A stretch of 28,186 nucleotides of DNA from a virus. Location: the IMG/VR virus record IMGVR_UViG_3300044712_000105, positions 1-28,186 of that record, one strand, 5' to 3'. The notes under the pieces are model-generated. The model saw only the letters and a list, made by a program, of their open reading frames with translations, did no database searches and was not told where the DNA came from. The stretch's first letter is position 1, and each line of letters opens with the position of its first letter. A program made the translations under genes and the position numbers. This document shows positions 13,992-21,203 of the stretch, piece by piece.

Positions 13992-16495
13992 TCTTTAGTT
14001 TCCTTTTTCTCTGGTTTTTGGGCGGCAGCCAGAGCAGCGTGAAACTGGTTGCTCGACTGGGTTTCTTTCTGGTGACGTAACTCACGCTCTTTTAATGTAG
14101 CCTTGTGTATGATGTCGCCAGCCTTGTTGATGCGTGCAACTTTAAGCTTGTCCACATTCATCTGAGCTTGCAGGGCTGCTTGTTGTGCAGCAATCTGTGC
14201 TTGTGATGCGATGCGTTCTTGCTCAATCTCGAGCTGCTTCATCTTCAGTTGTGCGTCAACCTGGTCTTTAGCGGCCTTGCGTTGTTGCTCTTGAGCCTTA
14301 ATCTGTAGCTCTTGCTGTTGCATTTGAATCAGTGGGTCTTGAGCTTTCTGCTGGGCAGCTTGTTGTTGAGCTTCTTGTTGGTTCTGTGCCAAGAGTTTTT
14401 GAGCAGCTTGGGCAATCATCGGAGCCAACTGAGCTTCAACACGTGGGTCGATGTCAATATCTTCTTCCTCACCCATCTCACCAACTTGTTGTGGAGGCAA
14501 CGCCATACCCATCTGCTGTTCAATCTGAACACGGTATTCAAAGCCAATATGCTCATTAATGTGTGCGTACATCGCTTGCTGCAATTGCTGAGCCATTGGA
14601 TTACCTTGCATAGCTTGAATAATCTTAGGGTCTTGCATTAAGGACATATGGACAGCGATATGGGCCTGATGGTCTTGGTAGCTGAACGCCTTAACTGGCT
14701 TCATCATCAAGATGTTCTGGTTTTCAGTTACAGGGTCTTGTGGCTTCTGGTCATCTGCCATTGGTACAAGCTTCTGAGCATTCTTGATACCAAGAACCTC
14801 AATCATCTGTCTATGGAGGACCGGGAGGTTGTAAAGCTGTGGAGCTTGTTGAGCAAGCTGGAGCACTGCCTGATACTGTACGATTTTCTGCGCCATCGTA
14901 GACGCATTAGGGTCGCTAACCGGTAGAACCTCAACATCATCGTAATCCGATTTCTTAGCTGCTGCAGTGCCTTCTTCAGGTTGATACTCATATTCATCCT
15001 CTGTGTAGTCGGCGATGATTACTTTTAAGAGATTGAATTCTTGCTTCATCGAGTAATGCAGACGAGCTTGAATTGCAGACATTACCTTAAGAGTGCGCTC
15101 GAGAATAGCCAAAGTAGTTCCAACAGGCGCATTGCCACCCATGTCGGACACTTGGAGGTCTCCAGCAGATACAAAAGAACGACCTTCTTGTACGATTTGG
15201 TTGAACAAAGCCATAAGAGTCTGACTAGGCTCTTTGTATGGCAACAACATAATGTTGTCTTTGATTGAACCAGATGGAACATCTACGTCTCTGAATTCTC
15301 CTGGGGAGATTGGTGTGTCATCTCCTTTAACCCGTAGGCCTCTTGACTTGAGACCGCCCGGTAAATTGCTGAGTGTCCCTGCGTCGACAAGTTGGCGAAT
15401 AATAGTAGTAGCGCTACGAGCGTAACCACCGATAAGATGTATGAGGCCATATCCATAAAAACCAAATCCCGGTACGTATTGATAGTGAACAAAGTGAGTT
15501 CTCTTAAGTTTTAGAGTATCACCCTCGTACCAGTTGCGGCGAACAGCAAGCACTCTTCCGGTGCTCTTCTCAATGGTAATGATGTAAGGTAGTGCAATCC
15601 CGTCCTCATCCTCGTGCCCAGGCAAGTCATAGTCGACGTGCATCTCTACGATACGGAACCGGTTATCAGTTGTTGCTGTGAACCCTTGCTCTTCAGCCTT
15701 GCGCTTCTCAATATCATCGAGGATATTAGTCGGCTCACCTAGGTCAATGTCACGCCAGAACCCAGCTGCTTGTAATTTCTTCACATCATTCTTCGTTTTG
15801 CGCATGATGTGGCTAATACGACCAGCGTTATCTAAGTTTGATGCGCCATAAGGGACAATCAAATCTTCTGCTGGAATAAACATTGCTACTTGACGACCTA
15901 AGCTTGGGTCGAAATAGACTTTCTTAAATGCTGAACCAGCCAACGGCAAGTTCCACAATAACTTCTCATGCTCAGGACGATACTCGGTCATCTGCTCAGT
16001 GAGTTTGTAATTCATGTCCTCTTGAACACGAACTGACGCTTCTTTTTTCTTCGGGGTTTCTTTACCGATAATCTTAGTCTTGACAGGTCCCATCGCTGGG
16101 AACGTTTCCATAATAGCTTCAGATTGGAACTTGACGACAGCTTCAGCAAGCATAGGATGGTAAACGCCACATGCGCCCGCCCAGGGTTCTGTTGTTTCTT
16201 CATACTTTAAGCCCAATAACTTTAGACCTTCAACATATGTGTCTGCCCAGTCTTTACGTGCAGAAATATCTGCGTCTAATAATCCGATTAACTCGCTGGC
16301 AATTGACTGTAACTCACGCTCGTCCATTGACTCTGCGAGGTTTTCATTAAACTTGTCTGAGCTGTCTTCTTCAGGTGCTAGTCCATCAGCTGTGTCGCCA
16401 ATCTCACCTGGTTCTAGAATTTCAATTTCTAGTAATGGCTCTTCTGTAGCCATAATCCCCACGGGGGCCTGATAAATGCCTTTTTCCATCGCCAT
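13988..16495 (-). CDS. Portal protein
   Basis: Encodes 835 aa. Residues about 75-500 carry a portal-type core: RKDWADTYVEGLKLLGLKYE, EPWAGACGVYHPMLAEAVVK, FQSEAIMETFPAMGPVKTKI, then WNLPLAGSAFKKVYFDPSLG and PAEDLIVPYGASNLDNAGRI. The C-terminal about 200 residues are Gln/Ala/Lys-rich long helices, like the barrel of long P22-type portals. Portals form the dodecameric ring through which DNA enters and leaves the head. The size is large but within range for podovirus portals. It lies directly after the large terminase in the operon. Confidence 0.88.
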   Translation of the reverse strand: MAMEKGIYQAPVGIMATEEPLLEIEILEPGEIGDTADGLAPEEDSSDKFNENLAESMDERELQSIASELIGLLDADISARKDWADTYVEGLKLLGLKYEETTEPWAGACGVYHPMLAEAVVKFQSEAIMETFPAMGPVKTKIIGKETPKKKEASVRVQEDMNYKLTEQMTEYRPEHEKLLWNLPLAGSAFKKVYFDPSLGRQVAMFIPAEDLIVPYGASNLDNAGRISHIMRKTKNDVKKLQAAGFWRDIDLGEPTNILDDIEKRKAEEQGFTATTDNRFRIVEMHVDYDLPGHEDEDGIALPYIITIEKSTGRVLAVRRNWYEGDTLKLKRTHFVHYQYVPGFGFYGYGLIHLIGGYARSATTIIRQLVDAGTLSNLPGGLKSRGLRVKGDDTPISPGEFRDVDVPSGSIKDNIMLLPYKEPSQTLMALFNQIVQEGRSFVSAGDLQVSDMGGNAPVGTTLAILERTLKVMSAIQARLHYSMKQEFNLLKVIIADYTEDEYEYQPEEGTAAAKKSDYDDVEVLPVSDPNASTMAQKIVQYQAVLQLAQQAPQLYNLPVLHRQMIEVLGIKNAQKLVPMADDQKPQDPVTENQNILMMKPVKAFSYQDHQAHIAVHMSLMQDPKIIQAMQGNPMAQQLQQAMYAHINEHIGFEYRVQIEQQMGMALPPQQVGEMGEEEDIDIDPRVEAQLAPMIAQAAQKLLAQNQQEAQQQAAQQKAQDPLIQMQQQELQIKAQEQQRKAAKDQVDAQLKMKQLEIEQERIASQAQIAAQQAALQAQMNVDKLKVARINKAGDIIHKATLKERELRHQKETQSSNQFHAALAAAQKPEKKETKE

Positions 16496-16506
16496 CTTAG
16501 TCGTCC

Positions 16507-18045
16507 TTAAACGTTATAATACCCAGCGTTTCTTTTTGATTTGAACCATTGAATCTCTTCTGGTTCATCGCTAGGTAGTCTTAAGAACCCACCTTGCCTA
16601 AATCTCATTAGCGCTAATGTCATTGAGTCCACCAAGTCGTCGTGTTCGCCCGAAGGGAATGCCGCAACCTCGTCTATCAACTCTTCTGCCCAGCGTGTAG
16701 CTGGAGCCCATACTTTACCAGATGCAAAGAAATCCGCAACTGAATTTAACCGTGAAATCTTATCCTGGCCTTTGCCCGGGCTAAACTCACCGACCGGTAT
16801 CCCCATACGCCTGAGTTCTTGGATAAGTGGAGCACCTGCCGCCTTTTTCTCCACAATAAGAGAGTCCGGCTCATATTCTTGATACTTCTCAAACGCCTTT
16901 TGCTTGAGTTCCGGGAACTCCAAGCGCTCTTTATAGGAGTCCAACAGGATAATATTTGGTAAGTCATGGTCTTCTTCATTGTAAAAGACTCCCCAAGTAG
17001 TGCATGTAGAGAAGTCATTGACTGTCTTTTTCTCATGCGCTGTATCCCATGACTGGATTATATACTCACAATGCGGTGGGTCCTCTTTCTCCCACTCCTT
17101 CCACCATTCTCTCTTCACAATCGCCGAGCTATCGCTCGTCGGCTGCTGCATATACTGTGCCATCCACTTAGAGTTTGGAAGTTCAGTATGTAGGGCTTCT
17201 AATTCTTTAATACTCCAAAACTCAGGCCAGAGGGGCTTGCCACTAGGCAAAATCGCTGGGAACTCAATCACCTTCCACTCGTCGCCACCACGCTGGGCTG
17301 CAGACTTCATCACCTGAGCCGTTAAATCTCTTAAGCTCCACCTAGTCATAACGATAACAATCGCACCGCCTGGCTGGAGACGCTGACGTGGTCCAGAGGT
17401 GAACCATTCATAGACCTTGTCATAGACTTCTGGGTTGAACGCCGCCAAGGCAGCCTCTTGTTCAGAATGCGGGTCATCAATAATTAAGAGGTCAGCACCT
17501 TTACCAGTAACGGCACCGCCCACACCAATAGCGAAATAGTCACCGCCAAAGTTAGTATTCCAACGTCCCGCTGCTTTACTATCTGACTGCAGCTCAATTG
17601 CTGGAAAAAGTCTTTTATATTTCGCATCATCTACTAAGTTACGAACTTTACGACCGAAGCCCACAGCAAGCTCAGCCGTATGTGAAGTCTGAATAACTTT
17701 CTTCCCAGGGAATCTTCCGAGGAACCAAGCAGGAAGCAGATAACTTGCAAATTCGGATTTCGTGTGGCGTGGCGGCATATTGATAATAAGTCTCTTACAG
17801 GTACCATTGGCCACCTCCTCAAATGCCTTAGCCATCTTCGCATGGTGCCTACCATGAATAAACTCAGGCCAGACGTTGTTAACGAACGCCATAAAGTCAG
17901 TCTTTACTAACTCTCTGTCGTCTCTAGTCTTTAATTCTTCTAGAATATCTAGAATCTCAGCTGCCTCATCTTTAGGTAGGCTATCTAGGAACTCATTTCT
18001 TTGTTCTATAGGCAGGTTTTTTAGAATCTCAATGGGGTCAGTCAT
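16507..18045 (-). CDS. terL: Terminase large subunit
   Basis: The ATG at 18045 gives 512 aa. The ATPase domain has MPPRHTKSE (residues 90-98, Walker A variant) and LLIIDDPHSE (186-195, Walker B with acidic pair), followed by VMTRWSLRDL (coupling motif). The RNase H-like nuclease has Asp334 in SWDTAHEKK, Glu399 in IVEKKAAG and Asp469/Asp470/Asp473 in HDDLVDSM. This protein powers DNA packaging and cuts the concatemer. Its start overlaps the upstream gene by 8 bp. All key residues are present. Confidence 0.92.
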   Translation of the reverse strand: MTDPIEILKNLPIEQRNEFLDSLPKDEAAEILDILEELKTRDDRELVKTDFMAFVNNVWPEFIHGRHHAKMAKAFEEVANGTCKRLIINMPPRHTKSEFASYLLPAWFLGRFPGKKVIQTSHTAELAVGFGRKVRNLVDDAKYKRLFPAIELQSDSKAAGRWNTNFGGDYFAIGVGGAVTGKGADLLIIDDPHSEQEAALAAFNPEVYDKVYEWFTSGPRQRLQPGGAIVIVMTRWSLRDLTAQVMKSAAQRGGDEWKVIEFPAILPSGKPLWPEFWSIKELEALHTELPNSKWMAQYMQQPTSDSSAIVKREWWKEWEKEDPPHCEYIIQSWDTAHEKKTVNDFSTCTTWGVFYNEEDHDLPNIILLDSYKERLEFPELKQKAFEKYQEYEPDSLIVEKKAAGAPLIQELRRMGIPVGEFSPGKGQDKISRLNSVADFFASGKVWAPATRWAEELIDEVAAFPSGEHDDLVDSMTLALMRFRQGGFLRLPSDEPEEIQWFKSKRNAGYYNV

Positions 18046-18655
18046 CAAGTTCTTCGCCTTCTAGAGGGTTTATGTTCTTTTTGCGGCCAAGTTCTGCATC
18101 CAAATCAATCACTTCTATTGTTTCTTTGATTTTTTCAGCCTGTACTTCCTCTGCCACACCCATATAGCGGGATAATTTCTTATTAAGCTCTTCTTTGAGC
18201 TCATCTGTGGACTTATTATTGACCGAAATCTCAACTTTATCGGCAAACATACCCAGTTGTGTCAACTTTCCTAGGGATTCAAGCGCTCTAAGCCTATCTG
18301 CAGCCTTTTCTCCGTCAGATTCTTCGACCAATCTAGTCGTTACGTACGTTTTTAGGCGGATTGTGTCCTCTACTATGGCATTGTTGTACTTAGCCAACAG
18401 GTCATCTAACCATATAGTTGTTTCCACATCAAATGGACGGCGCTGGGCCGCTGGACTACCTGTAAATTGTCTTGCTGATTCCCGCTGAGCCGCAGGCATT
18501 TTGGATTTATCTAGCTCGTGCCCCATAGCGATGAGGAACTCGGCAGTATTGAAAGCCGCTTTTGCTCGTTCATGCAAAGTTTTGGCTTCCTGTGGAGTTA
18601 AGTCCACTGGAATAGGTATGGTTACTTCTGGTACTACACGAATCTGTTTTGTCAT
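18038..18655 (-). CDS. Terminase small subunit candidate
   Basis: From ATG 18655 the product is 205 aa; a GTG at 18676 would add seven residues, and neither has a well-spaced ribosome site. The protein is helical and charged. It has VDLTPQEAKTLHERAKAAFN near the N-terminus, TTIWLDDLLAKYNNAIVEDT in the middle and a coiled-coil-like end (DELKEELNKKLSRYMGVAEE). Its place just before and overlapping terL, its size and its helical content fit a small terminase that recognises phage DNA. No clear HTH is readable, so this is inferred mainly from position. Confidence 0.65.
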   Translation of the reverse strand: MTKQIRVVPEVTIPIPVDLTPQEAKTLHERAKAAFNTAEFLIAMGHELDKSKMPAAQRESARQFTGSPAAQRRPFDVETTIWLDDLLAKYNNAIVEDTIRLKTYVTTRLVEESDGEKAADRLRALESLGKLTQLGMFADKVEISVNNKSTDELKEELNKKLSRYMGVAEEVQAEKIKETIEVIDLDAELGRKKNINPLEGEELDD

Positions 18656-18720
18656 AGGAGGAAAGGTTGGGGGCACTCCGATATGAAATGAATTGTAGCA
18701 CAGCTTTTGGTGTGGGGGTC

Positions 18721-18729
18721 ACTATAGCA
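18721..18729 (-). promoter_or_regulatory. Possible late promoter (extended -10) before the terminase genes
   Basis: On the minus strand the sequence reads TGCTATAGT, an extended -10 (TGnTATAGT) about 45 bp before the GTG at 18676. The matching -35 position holds only TGTCTA, a poor match, which fits an extended-10 or phage-activated promoter. It lies just downstream of the terminator of the 41-aa gene, where a new promoter for the late operon is needed. Confidence 0.45.
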
Positions 18730-18753
18730 TGTGAAGCCATAAATAGACAGGGT

Positions 18754-18777
18754 CTAAAAAAAGCGCCCCCACGGGGT
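18754..18777 (-). terminator. Terminator of the 41-aa gene
   Basis: Read on the minus strand, CCCC, a GTG loop and GGGG form a short all-GC stem, followed by GCGC and then seven T. The stem is short (four pairs plus a wobble), so efficiency is uncertain. It begins 8 bp after the stop of the 41-aa gene and would isolate it from the late operon. Confidence 0.5.
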
Positions 18778-18784
18778 AATAATA

Positions 18785-18910
18785 CTACTTCTGGAAATTC
18801 TTGAGTGAACTGATTACTGCGTTAATCCAGAACTCGTTTAGCTGTTGCATCTGCTTAGCTAAATCTTGGAACTTCTTTTCTGCTTCTTTGAAATCGAATA
18901 GATGATTCAT
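18785..18910 (-). CDS. 41-aa helical protein, phasin-like pattern
   Basis: A short frame with ATG at 18910, a strong AAGGAG site and TAG at 18785-18787. The product (MNHLFDFKEAEKKFQDLAKQ, then MQQLNEFWINAVISSLKNFQ) is one amphipathic helix with phenylalanines every three to four residues and a NEFW segment. The F-DFK--EK-F---AKQ--Q-NEFW----S--K pattern is reminiscent of the start of phasins, the helical proteins that coat polyhydroxyalkanoate granules, but this is a weak likeness. It stands alone between two operons with its own promoter, leader palindrome and terminator. Confidence 0.7.
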   Translation of the reverse strand: MNHLFDFKEAEKKFQDLAKQMQQLNEFWINAVISSLKNFQK

Positions 18911-18934
18911 ATAAAACTCCTTAAGTAGGTTACG

Positions 18935-18950
18935 GACTCATTTATGAGTC
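18935..18950. promoter_or_regulatory. 16-bp palindrome in the leader of the 41-aa gene
   Basis: GACTCATTTATGAGTC has two perfect seven-base arms around TT. It lies between the -10 at 18969-18974 and the ribosome site of the 41-aa gene, so it could be an operator just downstream of the start of transcription, or form a leader hairpin. It is unrelated in sequence to the TCGGGAC palindrome of the early module. Confidence 0.55.
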
Positions 18951-18968
18951 ATTTGTTGCAATGCAGCA

Positions 18969-18974
18969 ATTATA
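18969..18974 (-). promoter_or_regulatory. -10 box of the 41-aa gene
   Basis: On the minus strand the sequence is a perfect TATAAT 58 bp upstream of the ATG at 18910. No good -35 was found at 16-18 bp; the upstream DNA is very A/T-rich, which could supply an UP-like effect or indicate an activator. Confidence 0.5.
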
Positions 18975-19166
18975 CTAGAAATTTTGCAAAAATATTTTTT
19001 GAAAATGGATTTAAAAACATAAGGGGGCCTTCGGCTAAAAAAATCTATATCCAACGTGCAAATTCGAGTACATAGTAAGAGGTGTGGATGTTAGTTTAAA
19101 ATTTTGGGGGTGGGGGTCGCTTCGTGCGCTAAACAAAAAAGCAATTCAAGCGGGCAAAATGTCAAT

Positions 19167-19195
19167 TTGACAATCAAGTCATAACCTGTCATAAT
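19167..19195 (+). promoter_or_regulatory. sigma70 promoter of the 183-aa gene
   Basis: TTGACA (19167-19172), a 17-bp spacer and CATAAT (19190-19195) give a near-consensus sigma70 promoter. The sequence after the -10 (GTATT) resembles that after two other early promoters (GTAGT). The palindrome at 19234 begins 44 nt after the start of the -10, as it does in those promoters. Confidence 0.85.
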
Positions 19196-19233
19196 GTATT
19201 CATGGTTAGGAATAGTTCTTAGCCATAACTTAA

Positions 19234-19248
19234 TCGGGACTGTCCCGA
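19234..19248. promoter_or_regulatory. TCGGGACTGTCCCGA palindrome, copy 1
   Basis: Perfect 15-bp copy with T at the centre. It lies in the transcribed leader, 22 nt before the ATG of the 183-aa gene and just ahead of its AAAGG ribosome site. It could be a DNA operator downstream of the promoter or an RNA hairpin (UCGGGA-CUG-UCCCGA). Confidence 0.8.
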
Positions 19249-19270
19249 ATCACTTTGAAAGGTTTTAAAA

Positions 19271-19822
19271 ATGAATACATCTAAATCAGTTATTGCTAAT
19301 ATCGTTACAACATCACAAGGTGCAAAGGTTAAGGTTACATCTGATAAACCTAGCTTATCAGGTGCTGAGATTCTCGACCTGACTCAAGACTACGCTAAGG
19401 GTTTAATTGCATATAAAGAAGCAAGCGACAAACAGGTATCAGCCCTTGAGTTACTCAACGCTAAAGTATCAGCGTTACATAATGGCGGGGTTCGCTTGCA
19501 AGATGGTAGAAGCAAGGACAAACAGACCTTAGTTATCAAGACCGCATTTATTGATTCATTAGGCGCATTGTCAAAGTCTTATAAACAAGACCAATGGGAA
19601 TTGTTTTTTAAAGCCGTTAATTCAGGTAAGGCAATTAAGACTTTGAATAAGTCCCGCAACTCAGGCAAGGACAAAGTTAAAAAAGAAAAAGAAGCGCCAG
19701 CGTTTGCCGATGTTTTGGCAAAGGTTTATAACCATGCTGAATTCGATACGCTTAGCCTTGCAACTCAGGATGAGATTAAGGACTTGCTACTCGAAGCGGG
19801 TTACGAATTGCCCGAAGCATAA
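19271..19822 (+). CDS. Early protein of unknown function (183 aa)
   Basis: First gene of the plus-strand module. It has its own promoter, AAAGG ribosome site and terminator, so it is a single-gene unit. It is bracketed by palindromes at 19234 and 19823. The product has a beta-type start (VIANIVTTSQGAKVKVTSDK), a long helical middle (DLTQDYAKGLIAYKEASDKQ, VSALELLNAKVSAL), a Lys-rich linker (NKSRNSGKDKVKKEKEAPAF) and a helical end with DTLSLATQDEIKDLLLEAGY. No known domain is recognised. Isolated, strongly promoted early genes often encode host-takeover or regulatory proteins; that is inference only. Confidence 0.85.
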   Translation: MNTSKSVIANIVTTSQGAKVKVTSDKPSLSGAEILDLTQDYAKGLIAYKEASDKQVSALELLNAKVSALHNGGVRLQDGRSKDKQTLVIKTAFIDSLGALSKSYKQDQWELFFKAVNSGKAIKTLNKSRNSGKDKVKKEKEAPAFADVLAKVYNHAEFDTLSLATQDEIKDLLLEAGYELPEA

Positions 19823-19837
19823 TCGGGACAGTCCAGA
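19823..19837. promoter_or_regulatory. TCGGGACAGTCCAGA palindrome, copy 2 (14/15)
   Basis: One mismatch from the consensus, with A at the centre. It begins directly after the stop of the 183-aa gene and 6 bp before its terminator, so the gene is flanked on both sides by copies. Not upstream of any start codon here. Confidence 0.65.
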
Positions 19838-19843
19838 TTCACT

Positions 19844-19870
19844 AAGCCACCTTCGGGTGGCTTTTTTATT
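19844..19870 (+). terminator. Strong intrinsic terminator after the 183-aa gene
   Basis: AAGCCACC (19844-19851), loop TTCG, GGTGGCTT (19856-19863) form an eight-pair stem with a stable UUCG tetraloop, followed by TTTTATT. This is a textbook Rho-independent terminator. Confidence 0.92.
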
Positions 19871-19970
19871 GCCTAAATTTTCTGGGAACTATCAGGAACT
19901 GTCATTCTCTTTCCTGTTGCGTAGCTTCATGTGGCTATGTTTTGATGTGGCGTGGCTTCGTGTTGCTTAG

Positions 19971-20024
19971 TGTAACCTAGTGTAACTAGATATATTTAGC
20001 TGTATTTAACTGTATTTAGCTGTA
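19971..20024 (+). repeat. Tandem 10-bp repeats (iteron-like)
   Basis: TTTAGCTGTA (19995-20004), TTTAACTGTA (20005-20014) and TTTAGCTGTA (20015-20024) are exactly adjacent, one helical turn each. They are preceded by two TGTAAC repeats ten bases apart (TGTAACCTAG, TGTAACTAGA, 19971-19990). The ten-base phase would place bound proteins on one face of the DNA. Confidence 0.75.
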
Positions 20025-20261
20025 AATATCCAGTTTGGGCAGTTGCCCTGCAAGCCATATGTTTATTAGGTTTTTTGTGCAATTATCCGAATTATCCAAT
20101 AATAATAAAAAAATATGAATAGTATATTAAGTAAGTGTGTATTACATTGTATGCACACGCTTTTTCTCTTTTTTCCAGACATACTTTTTTCTCTCTGCGA
20201 ACTGGATAATTCCGCTAATTCCCGCCCCATAAGGCTTTGCGGGTTTTCCTCTCAAGCTAAT

Positions 20262-20290
20262 TACAGCTAAATTGATTACTTACAGCTAAA
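20262..20290 (-). repeat. Inverted copies of the 10-bp repeat
   Basis: TACAGCTAAA occurs at 20262-20271 and 20281-20290, starting 19 bp apart. It is the exact reverse complement of the TTTAGCTGTA repeat at 19995-20024, so the two arrays face each other across about 240 bp. Confidence 0.75.
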
Positions 20291-20374
20291 TATACCTCGC
20301 TACACCATACATAGCTATATTAACGCATTTCAGGCATATTTCACCTAGCTCACACTAGACCCAACGCAACCCAT

Positions 20375-20389
20375 TCGGGACAGTCCCGA
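20375..20389. promoter_or_regulatory. TCGGGACAGTCCCGA palindrome, copy 3
   Basis: Perfect copy with A at the centre; the symmetry extends to 19 bp (ATTCGGG to CCCGAAT, 20373-20391). Unlike copies 1, 4 and 6 it lies upstream of the nearest promoter, ending 19 bp before the -35 of the RHH gene. If it is an operator, this placement fits an activator or looping role. Confidence 0.75.
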
Positions 20390-20408
20390 ATACAACCACA
20401 AAAAACCC

Positions 20409-20437
20409 TCGAAATCTTGTATAACATCGTGTATACT
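20409..20437 (+). promoter_or_regulatory. Promoter of the RHH regulator gene
   Basis: TCGAAA (20409-20414, 4/6), a 17-bp spacer and TATACT (20432-20437, 5/6) form a moderate sigma70 promoter about 57 bp upstream of the ATG at 20494. TGTATA occurs twice, 12 bp apart (20418-20423 and 20430-20435), the second overlapping the -10. Such direct repeats could be an autoregulatory operator for the ribbon-helix-helix product. Confidence 0.6.
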
Positions 20438-20493
20438 TTATCTACACAGACCCCATAGGTTTGTTACCACACCTAACTAACAAAGGATAAACA

Positions 20494-20751
20494 ATGAGTA
20501 ACAAAAAAACCCCCCAAAACGACCATTTACTCGCAATACGGATGCCCAAAAAACTTCTCGACCAGCTAAATGCCCTCGCAGATGCCAAAGGTGTCGGCAC
20601 TTCAACAATGGCAAGAATGGCACTCTTAGACTTCTTAAGAGATGAAGCACCCAACGCTTTAATCGGTGCAACACCGCAACAAAACACCATGAACAGAAAC
20701 AGTATTGCTAAACCAAGCCAACGATATATTGACCCTGAGTGGGACTATTAA
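20494..20751 (+). CDS. Ribbon-helix-helix DNA-binding regulator
   Basis: Encodes 85 aa with an AAAGGA site. Residues about 11-50 match the RHH (Arc/CopG) fold: a strand (HLLAIRMP), helix A (KKLLDQLNALADAKG), the turn VGTS and helix B (TMARMALLDFLRDEAP). Dimers of this fold insert a two-stranded sheet into the major groove of short palindromic or repeated sites. The C-terminal 35 residues are polar (QQNTMNRNSIAKPSQRYIDP). It is the most likely phage-encoded regulator seen here and a candidate to bind the TCGGGAC palindrome or the TGTATA repeats in its own promoter. Confidence 0.8.
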   Translation: MSNKKTPQNDHLLAIRMPKKLLDQLNALADAKGVGTSTMARMALLDFLRDEAPNALIGATPQQNTMNRNSIAKPSQRYIDPEWDY

Positions 20752-20752
20752 G

Positions 20753-21034
20753 ATGAACATCATTAAAGATATAAAAGCAACTCTATACAAACTCAGACGA
20801 AAACCCAAGTCCATAGTGGAAGCACCAAAACCTATGCCTAAACCGAAAAAGGTTAAGCCTGTGAAGCAAAAGCGGGAACAGATAACGACAGTCGTGGAAG
20901 GCAGAACCCTGACACTTAGTCAGATAGCTTTGTTTTATAAACTTGAGCCACACACAGTCTATGCACGCTACCGAGTAGGCAACAGGGGAAAGCTATTGAT
21001 TCGACCCTCAAACCGCAAGCAGAAACCAACTTGA
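20753..21034 (+). CDS. Basic protein with C-terminal HTH-like motif
   Basis: The ATG at 20753, one base after the RHH stop, gives 93 aa; an upstream TTG inside the RHH gene is unlikely. A Lys/Pro-rich N-terminal half (KPMPKPKKVKPVKQKREQIT) leads to TTVVEGRTLTLSQIALFYKL and EPHTVYARYRVGN. This resembles the G-TLTLSQWA---GI---TI--R-- helix-turn-helix of phage DNA-binding and HNH-associated proteins. Probably DNA binding, co-transcribed with the RHH regulator. Its last codons contain the -35 of the next promoter. Confidence 0.7.
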   Translation: MNIIKDIKATLYKLRRKPKSIVEAPKPMPKPKKVKPVKQKREQITTVVEGRTLTLSQIALFYKLEPHTVYARYRVGNRGKLLIRPSNRKQKPT

Positions 21035-21059
21035 CAAAGCTAGTGTAAGAGAGTATAAT
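21031..21059 (+). promoter_or_regulatory. Consensus sigma70 promoter of the early operon
   Basis: TTGACA (21031-21036), a 17-bp spacer and TATAAT (21054-21059) match the sigma70 consensus perfectly. The -35 overlaps the stop codon of the HTH gene. Transcription should start near 21066 and produce a roughly 490-nt leader before the first gene at 21557. Confidence 0.92.
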
Positions 21060-21098
21060 GTAGTTATAGATGGAGAAGTGTGTAGTAAGCGGAGCAAT

Positions 21099-21113
21099 TC
21101 GGGACAGTCCCGA
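21099..21113. promoter_or_regulatory. TCGGGACAGTCCCGA palindrome, copy 4
   Basis: Perfect copy, A at the centre, 45 nt after the start of the -10 box and so about 33 nt into the transcript. It is not close to a start codon, which argues that the element acts at the DNA or transcript level rather than only on translation at this position. Confidence 0.8.
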
Positions 21114-21161
21114 GTGGTAGCCAAGACCAGTGGTCGTTACCCCGTTTACTGCAAGCCCATC

Positions 21162-21203
21162 AGCTCTTTAACAATATGGCAAATGCTCCCGAGACAGAGG
21201 GAG
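21162..21203 (+). promoter_or_regulatory. boxA-like element followed by hairpin (nut-like site)
   Basis: AGCTCTTTAACAAT (from 21162) matches the rRNA-operon boxA (TGCTCTTTAACAAT) at nearly every base. Twelve bases after AAT comes CTCCC (21186-21190), loop GAGACAGA, GGGAG (21199-21203), in the place of boxB of lambda-type nut sites, though the loop is longer than lambda's five bases. boxA recruits NusB-NusE (S10) and helps RNA polymerase read through terminators. Function here is inferred from the match and location. Confidence 0.65.

Larger units (their letters stand above)
18911..19166. other. Divergent intergenic region, late side
   Basis: No gene is seen in this stretch. It holds the leader and -10 of the minus-strand 41-aa gene, an A/T-rich block at 18975-19020, and a short GCC-TTC-GGC hairpin near 19028-19036 that is flanked by A rather than T on its own strand and so is not a good terminator. 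Positions 19040-19160 show no feature I can name. Confidence 0.5.
19871..20374. other. Non-coding, repeat-rich, A/T-rich region; origin candidate
   Basis: No gene is supported here. It contains 10-bp spaced TTTAGCTGTA-type repeats on the left (19995-20024), inverted copies on the right (20262-20290), and between them an A/T-rich core with two ATTATCC (20082-20088, 20091-20097) facing one GGATAAT (20204-20210). A weak CCCGC/GCGGG hairpin followed by TTTT lies at 20221-20247. Iterons plus an A/T-rich core suggest an origin of replication or a partition-type site, but no initiator gene is recognised nearby. Confidence 0.5.

Noticed and set aside
19028-19043. Terminator GCC-TTC-GGC in the divergent region
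   Set aside because: Three-pair stem followed by A on the plus strand and with T before, not after, the stem on the minus strand.
20221-20247. Terminator CCCGC...GCGGG-TTTT
   Set aside because: The loop is 13 bases and the T run is short, with no gene directly upstream; kept only as part of the repeat region.
20705-20752. TTG start extending the HTH-like gene upstream
   Set aside because: It would overlap the RHH gene by 47 bp without a ribosome site; ATG 20753 right after the RHH stop is simpler.
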